From the NCBI GenBank assembly GCA_015680685.1, contig MNCI01010443.1, forward strand, positions 411,483 to 475,482: a DNA stretch of 64,000 nt, given 5' to 3'. Below are positions 46,510-56,530 of this stretch, piece by piece; the stretch's first letter is position 1; the number at the start of each line of letters is the position of its first letter. The notes beneath the pieces were generated by a model. It searched no databases. It was given only the letters and a program-made list of their open reading frames with translations, and was not told where the DNA came from. The translations under genes were made by a program, and so were the position numbers. Source of the stretch: Gnetum montanum (taxonomy: Eukaryota > Streptophyta > Gnetopsida > Gnetales > Gnetaceae).

Positions 46510-47724
46510 ATACTACTTAGAACGTTTCCGCACAGCGTCCTTTTGCGCATTTGTTAGATGTCGTGGTGTTTCGCCACATAGAAGGTATTCTTTTATGTCG
46601 TCAAACCATTCTATCGTGTGCGTTGTACTAATAGATGCAATCGGCAACGTGTCAAGGGTATCGGTGATTGGTTCGGCACAACTGGTTATGGAGCTGGGTA
46701 ATGCATGGAACATATCTGGTGATGTGTTTAATGCTAATGTGACTAATGCGTCTGCGATGGTGTTATCATTTCTAGAAACATGTTGCACATCGATGTTTTC
46801 AAATCGCCTCATTAGGTGTTTTGCCAGGTCGCAGTATGGTTGTAAATGTTGGGCTTTGCATGTATAAATGTCTATGACTTGGTTTAGGACTATTTGCGAG
46901 TCTCCTCTGACTACAAGCAATGTGATGTCTAAAGCTAGTGCTGCCGTGAGGCCTCTAAGGAGACCTTCATACTCCGCTATGTTGTTCGTGTAATGAAAGT
47001 CGAAACGATAGGCAAAGGGTCGGATCTCCCCGGAGGGATAGGTGATGACAGCGGCTACGCTTCCTCCTCGAGAGGTGGATGCTCCATCAAAGTTTAGGAT
47101 GGCATCATAGTCGTTAGGCACTGTGTCTATGGCGCTTATATTCTCATCTGGGAATTCTGGCTCTATAGTCGCTTGATCACGTGTTGGTGATGTGGCCATT
47201 TGGTTTGCTATGGCTTGACCCTTGATTGATGATTGCGCTATGTAGTACAGGTCAAACTCAGCTATCATGGCTTTCCACCGGGCTATTCGACTTGTTTCGT
47301 AAATGTTCCCTGTTATGGCTCTTAGTACATTGTCCTTGCAAATTATGTACACCTGGTTATGGAAGAGGTAATGTCGCCATTTTCTTAAGGAAAAGACCAA
47401 AGCTAAACATGACTTCTCTACGTCATTGTACCTTTTCGCGTGGGCAACTAATGCATGGCTCAAGTAATATACAGGGACTTTGGTTCCGTCATCTTGTTTC
47501 TGGCAAAGCATAGACGTGATTGACGATTCCGAAGTGGCAAGCTAGATGTAAAATGGTTTATCATTTTTGGGCGGGTAAACCGTAGGCAGTCGGGCAAGTG
47601 CTATTTTGATGTTCTCGAATGCTTCTTGGCACTGCAAAGTCCATTCAAAATGAACATTTTTGCGTAATAGGTGGTTCATAGGTTTTAGTTTGTCCATCAG
47701 TTTTTCTATGAAGCGCCTGATAAA
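46510..47724 (-). pseudogene. pol: Element C RNase H and archaeal-type RNase H
   Basis: The first RNase H has lost the first catalytic Asp (I-stop-LATSE; stop at 47544-47542) but keeps VYYLSHAL and CLALVFSLRKW. The second has LNFDGASTSRGG, TNNIAEYEGLLRG, VRGDSQIVLNQ and NDNTIADALVTLAL, the expected D-E-D-D pattern. Dual RNase H marks the Tat lineage. TAG codons at 47724-47722 and 46512-46510 bound it. Confidence 0.92.
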
Positions 47725-48875
47725 CTACACTCTACCTTGTAGACCTCGAAGTTTGGTAAGGTTGCCTGGTGGTTTCAGGTTTGTTGTGGCCTTAACCTTA
47801 TCGAGGTCCACCCGTATCCCCGCTTTGGAGGCTATGAATCCGAGCATTTTGCCTGTTTTAACACCGAAGACACATTTTTTCGGATTAAGTCTTAGTTCAT
47901 ACTTTAAACAATGCTTTAAGACTAAGTCGAGGTCTTGTACATGTTGTTCTTCCATTTTTGATTTAACTACAATGTCATCCACATAATCGTTAAGCGATCG
48001 TAACATATAATCACTAAAGATGAACGTCATTACTCTTTGATATGTGGCTCTAGCATTCTTGAGACCAAAGGGCATCATTGTGTAACAAAAAGTTCCCCAT
48101 GGTGTCATAAAGGTTGTCCTAAGTTGATGTTCTGGGTTGATACATATTTGATTGTATCCCGAGAAGCCATCCATAAAAGACAACAAGGCGTGCCCAGCAG
48201 TTGAGTCAACAAGTTGATCGATGCTGGGTAGAGGAAAATCATCTTTTATGGTTGCAACATTTAGATCTCGGAAGTCAATGCATAAGCGAATGCTTCCGTT
48301 TTTCTTCGGGACAATGATCATGTTGGACACCCACTCGACGTAATCAACAGCCCGAATGAAACCAGCTTGATAAAGCTTGGTGATCTCATTGCGAACTGCC
48401 AATGCCACCTCGGGTCTAACTTTTCGTGCCTTTTGTTTTACTGGTCTCAATTTCGGGTCAAGAATAATGTTGTGCTGGATAATTCTAGGATCTAACCCAG
48501 GCATGTCCGTATAGGACCAAGCGAATGCTTTCATATTTTCCCTAAGCACATTCTCGATGTCTTTGGCCAAGTGCAGTTGTAATAGTGTGCTTAATTTTAA
48601 TACTTTGATTTCCCCATCAGGCATGGTAATGGGAGTTTCGGCCAATGGGTCTTCAGTGATGTTCTTGGCTTCTATGTCCAGGAACCCTGTCATGCCTTTG
48701 TAGTTGTCTATTGTTTGCTGCGTTGAGGCTATGACTACGTCGTCTATTGGTAAACTTAAGTTGATGAAGTTTATGTTAATGTCTCGTGCAATTTTGCCAT
48801 ATGGTCTGTCAATGATTAATGGTGCAGTTAAATGCTGACAGTCCATTGAGCTTGCTCCTGCCAATAAACCGAGAG
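47725..48875 (-). pseudogene. pol: Element C reverse transcriptase
   Basis: Open from about 48875 to 47725. The first methionine is at 48804 in MDCQHLTAPLI; upstream codons ALGLLAGASS align with ALLVLASS in B, so the exon probably starts earlier, at a splice junction. Motifs: FAWSYTDMPGLD, WVSNMIIVPKK, RLCIDFRDLN, FPLPSIDQLVD, LSFMDGFSGYNQI, FCYTMMPFGLKNA, YVDDIVVKS (near 47975), LRLNPKKCVFGV. The domain is complete. A strong 3' splice-site-like CCCCCTTTCTCTTATTCAG precedes it on the reverse strand. Confidence 0.93.
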
Positions 48876-48897
48876 CTGAATAAGAGAAAGGGGGAAC
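48876..48897 (-). promoter_or_regulatory. Candidate 3' splice site before RT in element C
   Basis: On the reverse strand a long pyrimidine tract ends in TTATTCAG just before the first RT codons. B has CTATTTGACAATTTTGCAG at the same place. Tat elements of the Ogre type are known to remove an intron between PR and RT. The reading phase with the best 5' site I found (reverse strand, 54762) does not fit, so the exact pair is unproved. Confidence 0.5.
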
Positions 48898-48959
48898 GTT
48901 CTATGCCTTTTGGTAATTTTAAACTATGTGTACATGCATAATGGTGGATTATCGTCACA

Positions 48960-49110
48960 CTGGGACGTACGGCAGTTTAAGGCCGTACCGGGCCACAGGT
49001 GGCAGTTTAAGGCCATACCGAGCCGCAAGTGGCAGTTTAAGGCCATACCGGGCCGTCATTGGGTTCGGAAATGGCAATTTAAGGCCGTACTGGGCCTTAA
49101 TTGGGTTTAC
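48960..49110 (+). repeat. Mini-hairpin array upstream of the element C antisense gene
   Basis: Four units of GGCAGTTTAAGGCC, a loop such as GTACC or ATACC, and a closing GGGCC/GAGCC. Same AGTTTA lead-in as the other arrays, but with a GGCC stem. It lies between the RT start and the promoter of the antisense gene. Confidence 0.85.
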
Positions 49111-49249
49111 ACTAGAATGTTCAGCGTAAACTTGTGAAATGGGATCCACGGGGGAACCAGGACGTAATAATCTCTGTTTTTAATAATTTTTACATTGTTT
49201 TCGGGCAAATTTTAGCAGAAAATAAGTAAAAAGGCACAAAATGGCAAAA

Positions 49250-50310
49250 AGGAGTAAGGGCGACGTAAACGGCGTTGTAAACAGTGGCGTCAACGTCAGC
49301 GGAGTGCTATATAAAGAAGCGGGGGGTTTCATTTGTTTCTTACTTTGAATCGTGAGCGTAAGTGACAGAGCGTAAACTGTTAAAGCGTAAGCGTAAACTA
49401 TCGCGCCGTGGCGTAAGCGTAAATTTACCCGTGAGCGTAGATGCTGAAGAGTAACCCTTAGCGTAGACGCCCAACACTAAACCCCAACGTAGATGCAGAG
49501 TGTAGGATTTCAGGCATCAGCGTAGACAGTTCTTTTCTTCAGCATAAACTTGTGCAATCAGCGTAAAGGAGGCGGAGATGGGTAAAGGAAAAGAAGTGGA
49601 AGGCCAGGGGAGGAAGGGTCCCAACTTGACCTTTGCGGAGGAGACTGAAGCCATGTTGCAGGGCCTGCCCAGGCCAAGGATCTTGTCATGGCTTGTGACA
49701 TCCCATAGGTAGGCTCTGATCCCTGACTCTGTTATTATTTTTTTGCTTCTCTTTTTCAGCGTAGACAGTCTCAGCGTATACGCCGAGCGTAGAGGGTTTT
49801 CGGCGTAAGGGGTTTTCGACATATACGCCGAGCGCAATTTCATAGCGTAAAGTCAGGTTAGCGTAAACTATCAAGGCGTAATCGATTTTATTAGCGTAAG
49901 CGATTTTCCTGCACTATTATGTCAACATAAGCCACGGTGTCATGAGTTCTCTATGTGCGAAATTTTGTCAGCATAATTTGTTTGTTCTATCAGCGTAAAT
50001 TCTGTTTACTGTGACGGCGTATACGCCGAGGGTTTGTTCAGCATATACGCTATGCGTGCACAGTTGTCTTTACAGCGTAGGCTTGTTTTTCATGTTCCTG
50101 GCGTAAACTTGTTCAGTGCCGGCGTAGACTGTTTACGCTGAAAGCGAACTTGGGTGTATACGCTGAGGGTTTCTTCGGCATATGCGCTGAGCGTAAAATA
50201 GTTCATTGTTGGTGTATACGCTGAGTTAAGCAACGTATTACGCTAAGTATAAACAGTTTCACCAGCATATATGCTAGTTTATGGGGCGTATATGCTTAAA
50301 CAGTTAGTAA
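49250..50310 (+). promoter_or_regulatory. GCGTA-rich region around the 5' end of the element C antisense gene
   Basis: Dozens of GCGTAA, GCGTAAAC, GCGTAGAC and GCGTATACGC words, mostly in one orientation, span the presumed promoter, exon 1 and intron 1. The same words mark U3/U5 of the LTRs and the 5' leader (58680-59230). They may be binding sites of a factor acting on both transcription units; that is inference. Confidence 0.55.
49308..49315 (+). promoter_or_regulatory. TATA box of the element C antisense gene
   Basis: TATATAAA lies on the plus strand, followed by GAAGCGGGG, about 265 bases upstream of the proposed ATG at 49578. It is well placed for transcription opposite to gag-pol. Confidence 0.6.
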
Positions 50311-53300
50311 ATTTTTAGATTTTAAGTGCCGATTCATGATGTAAACTCTCACTTTTCGGGCTGTTTTGAAGCATGGCTAATTTATCGTGGTATCTTGATT
50401 GCTTGCAAGGACAGTAAGCACTTCCTCCTCGTTGTTGAGCTTGTCGGGGCCTTAACATGGGTTGGCCCCGTTGAGGCTAGGGAGGCTCCCCCGGATCTAA
50501 CCGTGGATGACAACGGGGTTTGGTTCAGGGAAGGCGCATGTGAATTTCTGGCCTTCCTGCTAGACAATTTCGAGGTGGCCATCTAGTCGAACTTTAACAA
50601 GGTGATTGCACAGAGCGTGCTTGAGGCAATACTGCCGGGAGCTGCAGAGGATGTCATGGTCTTCATAGAAGACGTTGACGAGGGGCCACTTGTTAACAAG
50701 GATGGTTCTACCCGCGGGCCCAGGTCAGCATGCCCATTAACGCGCGTGTGGGCACTATTGCCGCGAGGGTTAGATTACTTCAACAATACTCTGTTCATAG
50801 CTGCCCGTGCGCACACATTGTTCCAGAATCCTCCCAGCACAGTGTACCGAGTGAACAAGTAGGCCTATTTGAGTTTATTGTTTCCTTTCGCCATTTGGTG
50901 TTTGTTTCTTGTTTTGACATTTATTTGTTTATAGACCGAAGACCAACCCGGACGGGACATGCATTGAGGATGAAGGACTAGCTCTTGCTCGCATGGCCCT
51001 AGAGGCATTCATGACGGGCCCCACCCTTCGTGGAACTGTTCTGGGTCAAACGAAGGGAGCGATCATCCATTTTCATAAGCAGTTCTCCAGAGCGTCTGCA
51101 ATGTGCAAAGCTCGTGGGTGGCTTCATGAAGACTGGTTGGACAACGGGCCAGTCTTTCCTCATGACTTTGGCAGCACATCTAAATCTGCCACTAACGGTA
51201 AGTGATAACATTTCCTAGATATGTTAGTGGGTTTGTCCAACTGTTTGGAGTTATGTTGATATGACCATTTTAAATTGCTTTTACAGCTGATGTTCCTTCT
51301 TGTGGGGATCCGATGACAATTGGACGAACCGAGACTACCTTGTTGATGAAGTTCGGGGGGGTGGCTAAGGCTCAAAAGTGGTTGCGCAGACAAGCCCCAC
51401 CGTCCATCATTTGTTGCTTGGATAATGCCGGCCTCATGGAGCTTTTTATGACCCCGAGTCCTGATGTATCCATAGGGGAGATGATTGGGATCGTGGACTC
51501 TTTTAATGAGTCTGTCTCATATTACAGCACCCGGATTAAGGGTGTCAAGGTAGTTTTTCATCTGTCGCCTGAGTTCTTTTCAAACTTATTTGGCGTACCG
51601 GCAGATGGCTTAAATGTAGTATTAGACAGGGCTCATAAAGAGCTCCAAACGGTTCATGAGTTGGAGGATTGGCTAGGCATGGCCAAGGGTGCCAAGGGAT
51701 TCCTGATGCAGGGGAAAGCAAAACTTGTGGAAGTGAACGAATTATATCCCCTATTCAGGGCACGGGTATTTCCTAAAACCCTTTCCCAGGTGAAGTGTCT
51801 TAGGGTTGAGGCTGTTCGTGTCATGCGAACTATCTTGGAAACGGACATGCCATACAACTGGGCACGATTTTTGTTGTCAAGCATGCACAAGGAGATAGTG
51901 CAGTTGCGTTCGAATGTCGAGGCGCAATCCCACTTCACCTTTGCGTTCTTCGCTGGTTATCTTCGTTGTTTTGCCGAGTTCCTAGTAGTCCGTGCAGACA
52001 ACAAGTTTGTTCTGCAGGATCGGGGTTAGCTATCCCGCTCGTGGATCAATCACTTGTTTGAGACAGCAAAATCCCAAGATGCACCTGAAGGCATTGATGA
52101 ATCCATTTCTATTACTACGGGGGGATCATCTGGTGCTTCAATCCACACACGTGATAGTTTGGGATTGGAGCCAGACGATGTACCCTACACTGCTAGAAGG
52201 GCAGAATGGGTCCTCAAGGAGACCGTTGGCCAAGCCAAGTCAAAGCTAAAAAGGCCTGAACGCACGACTGAGGAAGTCTCTAATGTAAACCTGCCACGTG
52301 TGAAACGCATACACTTCAAGATACCCGGTAAGCGGACCTCACCCGCTTATTGCTTTATCGTTTTCATTTTGTTTATAACTTTTACTTCAATTGCATACGT
52401 GTCATTGATATTTTTGGCTTAATTTAAAAAAAGTGAGGAAGTAGGCTTTAGAGACTATCACTGAGGAGGAGGAGACCAACATGGGGAAGAAGAACGAGGA
52501 GGAAAACACAGAGAAGAGCTAGGGCGGAGGGACGGAGGAGTTAAAGGAAAATACCATTGAAATCGAACCGTTGGACGATCAGGACACTGTCAACCAAATG
52601 TTCAGCAGCTTTCTTAAGGGAAATCTAGACTTGGGAAACCCCTTAGAGGGCGATAAGGATCATGGTACATTATTTCGTTTTGAATTGCCTAACCAGTTGT
52701 CATTCCTATGGTATTTTATTTTTGTGCTTTTATCTTGTTCAGATGAAGGCAGCGAGACCAGGACGGTGCGGCTGGACGTACCCATGAAAACGTTTCCTCC
52801 TGAGAGGATCGCGAAGGTTAGTTCGTCCTGTACCCGTGAGCCATTTACTTGGTCTGAAATGCCAAGCAAAATGGATTTTGTGGCTGGAATCGCGGAGGAA
52901 GTTGTTGAACGGATCCAGGAGGCCCACCCTGATATAGGTATGAATCATTTAGAGGTTTGGAGTGTCACATCTTATTTATATTGTCTTAACATTTGTATTT
53001 TTCGCGTGGGTAGGTGCTAAATTGAGATGGGATCCCTCTGAAAGCATTAGCATAGAAAGTTCAACCACACTTTCCCCAGAAGTGGAACAGGTACCAAGGC
53101 CTGTTTACGATGGAGTTGCAGAAGGCTTTGTGCACAATGCTAAGTCGTTATGGACCTGTAGGCGTTCCATTGAGCAGTTGTGGCTACAGATTCAGGCAAA
53201 AGAAAAGGAAGTCTCTGAATTGTTAGTGGAATGTGATGATCTGAAGGCTCGGTATGAGTTCGCCGCTACCAGACTAAGCGGTGATCGCTCTTGGCGAATG

Positions 53301-53957
53301 TCCGAGGTTACATACACTAGATATTGGAATCTACTAAATCATCATGCGTCGCTGACTCGGAGAATGGCAGAGCGTAAAGCTCAAATTGATCTCCTGAACC
53401 TTAAATATCAAGATTGGAAAGCTTTTGCTTCCAAGGTTTGTAAGTCGTTAAAAGAGGTGTCTATTGAAAAGCGCCAACTAGAGATGTTTGTGGAGGGTTT
53501 GGGTTTGTCTTCTGCCTTCGATACTTTTGCTCAAAATGCAACTGTGGAAATGGAGTCGCCTACAAGGGTGATCACAACTGCTTCTGGGGAAGTGTCGGTG
53601 GGTGAGTTCCCCCTGAAACGTCCTACCTGGTCGACTGTCGATAAAGGAAAGACTTTGGCAGACGTCGACTTAGGCCTTGATGGGATAGATTGGGCCAACG
53701 TTTCAGAAGAACAAATCCTTCGTCGGCTGGAATTCGGCTTAGGGGGATCTCCTATGGTAAGCGTTTTGTCCTTATGAAGTTAATTTATTGAATAATGTTT
53801 AAAATTTTGACATTCGCTTATTCTTGTGTTCGTTGTTTCTTTTTGGTATTTTCAGGATGAAGGTGGCGATGATGCCCAAGAAGCCAGCCCCAGTGGAGTA
53901 GGGGCCCCTGATGCTAGTGAATTTAAAGGGGATGACCCTCCCATCCCAGATGTTTAG
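49578..53957 (+). pseudogene. Element C antisense multi-exon gene between PR and RT
   Basis: Eight exons on the strand opposite to gag-pol: 49578-49708, about 50321-50858, 50935-51197, 51287-52327, about 52445-52664, 52743-52937, 53014-53756, 53856-53957. Borders are good GT-AG sites (for example GTAAGTGA, TTTTACAG, GTATGAAT, TATTTTCAG). Product of roughly 1,050 residues. Exon 1 is a short basic start (MGKGKEVEG); exon 2 has VWFREGACEFLAFLLD and FQNPPSTVYR; exon 3 ARGWLHEDW; exon 4 STRIKGVKVVFHLSPEFFSN, LEDWLGMAKGAKGF, PYNWARFLLSSMHKEIVQL and PEGIDESISITTGG; exon 5 is very acidic; exon 7 opens AKLRWDPSESISI and then runs as a probable coiled coil; exon 8 is acidic. Stops only at 50583 (exon 2), 52027 (exon 4) and about 52520 (exon 5), all readable as C-to-T or G-to-A changes; frames otherwise stay open. 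No signal peptide or membrane segment seen. Function unknown. Exon 4 faintly recalls the plant transposon-associated domain with a VxFSPExINxxLGLP core; that is a guess. Confidence 0.85.
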
Positions 53958-54199
53958 CATTTTAATTTTTAAGTTTTTGTTGTTTTTTGACTCAGATTTA
54001 TACCGGAATTGTAACTTGAAAATTTTGAGATGGACGAAAATAGTTGACGCCTATAATTGTACAACATTGCATGTAAGAAAGTTTTTGTTGATTTTGAATT
54101 TAACTATAAACATGACACAGAAATGTAAAATTTTTTGGTTCATTTTCTATTTTAAGTGCAATGCGGAAATGTAATTATAAAAGATAAACGAAAATCACG

Positions 54200-54480
54200 T
54201 ACTAGTTTATGGCCATTTCGGGCCCCATGCGTAGTTTATGGCCATTTCGGGCCCCGGTGTAATCATGAAATACTTTGAAGGATGCAGATAGATTTCTCGG
54301 TCGACTGATCATTGCTGATCATGGCTAGTTTCATGTCATTGCAGACATGATAATTTAACGTCATTTCAAACTAGGAGTGTAGCTTAGTGTTTTTTGTTTT
54401 TTTGTTTTTTTTTGTCTTATCGTAGTTTAACGTCATTTTGGACATGTTATAGTTTAACGTCATTTTGGACTGGGAGTGTT
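54200..54480 (+). repeat. Mini-hairpin array downstream of the element C antisense gene
   Basis: Six units: two TAGTTTATGGCC-ATTTC-GGGCC, one CATGTC-ATTGCA-GACATG with a six-pair stem, and three TTTAACGTC units with ATTTTG or ATTTCA loops and closing GAC or AAC. Stem sequence changes between GGCC and GTC types within one array. Confidence 0.85.
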
Positions 54481-56530
54481 GATATTATTTAATAGTTTTT
54501 TGATTTTCTTCCTTTTAATGTTAGGCGATATGTCAACGGGTATGATTTTGTATTCCGCGTCCCCTTTGCTGATCACGTTGAACGGTAACTCGGTCCAAGG
54601 AACGTCTGATGGAGTGGTTCCTGTGTCAGTGTTTTCAGATGTTTCGGTAGTTGGCATGATTTCTGTGTTAGTTTCTAATTGGGAATCCGTATGTACAATG
54701 TCAGACGCAGGCGTTTCTGTTTTAGGAGGCTCTTTTTCTGCATCTAAAGGTTTACTTCTTACCGGTGGTTGTGGATTCTTGTCATTTCAGCTAGGCTTTT
54801 CGAGCTCGACCTCTAAGCCCTGGTCCATGTCCATGTGTGATGAAATGATAGGAGTAGCTGCTTCCCCGTGTATGATGATTTCACCACCCTCATAAGGTAG
54901 GTGAATTTCTTGGTGTATAGGGGAGGAGACAGCTCTCAGTTGGGCCAACCAGGGTCTTCCCAATATTAGGTTGAATCCTGGCATTTCATCGACCACTAGG
55001 AAGTCGGTAGATGTAGGGAATTGGTCTCCCGCTATGAAATCTAAGGTTATTGTGCCTTTTACCATTACGTGTGACCCGCTAAATGACTTTAAACATGTAG
55101 TTGTGGTTGGTTTAATTAACTCAGTAAGCCCTAGTTGTTCAATGATGGGGTATGGTACTACGTTTATTGCAGCTCCATCGTCTACGTGGACCCTATGTAT
55201 TTTGAACTGGTTTATACGCATCGTTATGAACATGGGGGCCGTGGTTATCTCCCCTATTTTCTTGTCCACCTTAATGTTGTCATCATGAAAGCTTAAGGGT
55301 TTAGGAGTGGTCCCGTGAGGCGAGTACATTACCGCATGAATGGAGGGTTTGTTTGGGGGCAAGTCCTCGCTCACTGGGATCGATGTTAACATACATACTA
55401 AAGCTTCCCGATGTGTTTGGGATGTTAGAACCAAGTCATACAAGTTTAGTGAAGTGTTCTTTTGTTTCAATGCTTGGGTGACTTGTGTCAAGGCCGTTGC
55501 AAAGTCTCCACTGTTGGGGATGTTTTTATCAGCGATGACTGGATCCATTGGCCCCAACAGTTTTATTTCACGTTTTGTTGATTTGTCATTCTTTTTCGGA
55601 ACTATCGTTTTAGGTGGTTCATGTTTTTCAGATGATTCACCTTCATTGCCTGTGTTCGGTTGGTTGTTAGATGACGACATGGGTACAGAGTTAAGCGGAG
55701 TAGGCTTAGGTGGCCCCACAGCTAGCCGTTGGTGTTCCTTCTCCACACGTTCACGTGTAAGCCTATCTGCTAGGCATTCTTGTGTGTGGCGTGGAGGTGG
55801 GACTGGTCTTGACGCCTCGGGTTGCCCTGGGACTTTTACCACATATGGAGCTGGGCGGGGTTGCGGTTGTACCGTCGGATGTGATTGGTTAGAAGGCTGG
55901 CCAAGTACCCTAATGACGTAGGGGCTAGGTTCACCTTGCGTTTGTGATGTGGAGGCTTGGTAATCATTAGGATTTTCAGGTATCCTAACGACATAGGGGG
56001 TTGGTTTTGGCGGAGGTTGGACCTCCGCTATCGTGACTGCTGGTGGTACCTGGACTACAAAAGGGGTAGGCCGAGTATGAGGGGTTGGTGCATTTGAGGG
56101 AAGGACGGGAGGGACACGCACCACGTATGACTTATCGCGTGTCATGGTCTTAGACATTGCTATAGCTAGGGGCATCTGAATAACATATGGTCGCTGTGAG
56201 GCATGCGGTGGTTGGGGCATGGATGTGGACGCAAGAGCAGGAATGCGAACTATAAACGGCCTGTCGGATGTTTGTTGTGTACACTCAGGGTAGATGGTGT
56301 TGATGTTGGATTCCTCGGAATCATCATCAAGATAGATTGTATTAATAACATACGGCACCTCTTTAGTGTTCAAAGGGTCTTTATAGACCCCCATGGCTTG
56401 ATTCTACGATTGGATCGGGTTGGCCTCGTCGAAGGTGATTTGGCCGTCGTCGATCATCCGCTGTAAATCCTGCTTCAAGGTGAAACAGTAATCCGTACCG
56501 TGCCCGTTTCGTTGATGGTAATCGCAAAAG
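54460..56530 (-). pseudogene. pro: Element C protease with repeat-rich linker and conserved tail
   Basis: Reverse-strand frame from a knuckle-like CDYHQRNGHGTDYC (about 56520) through a long proline-rich linker, to the retropepsin domain: VHVDDGAAINVVPYPI (active-site DDG near 55180) and FNLILGRPWLAQLR. The linker holds seven copies of a P-[YF]-[VI]-[VI]-x-[VIM]-P motif between 56270 and 55840. After a TGA at about 54786 the frame continues to a basic tail ending IKKLLNNINTPSPK at 54460, matched in B, so the stop is secondary. Expected to mature Gag and Pol. Confidence 0.9.
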
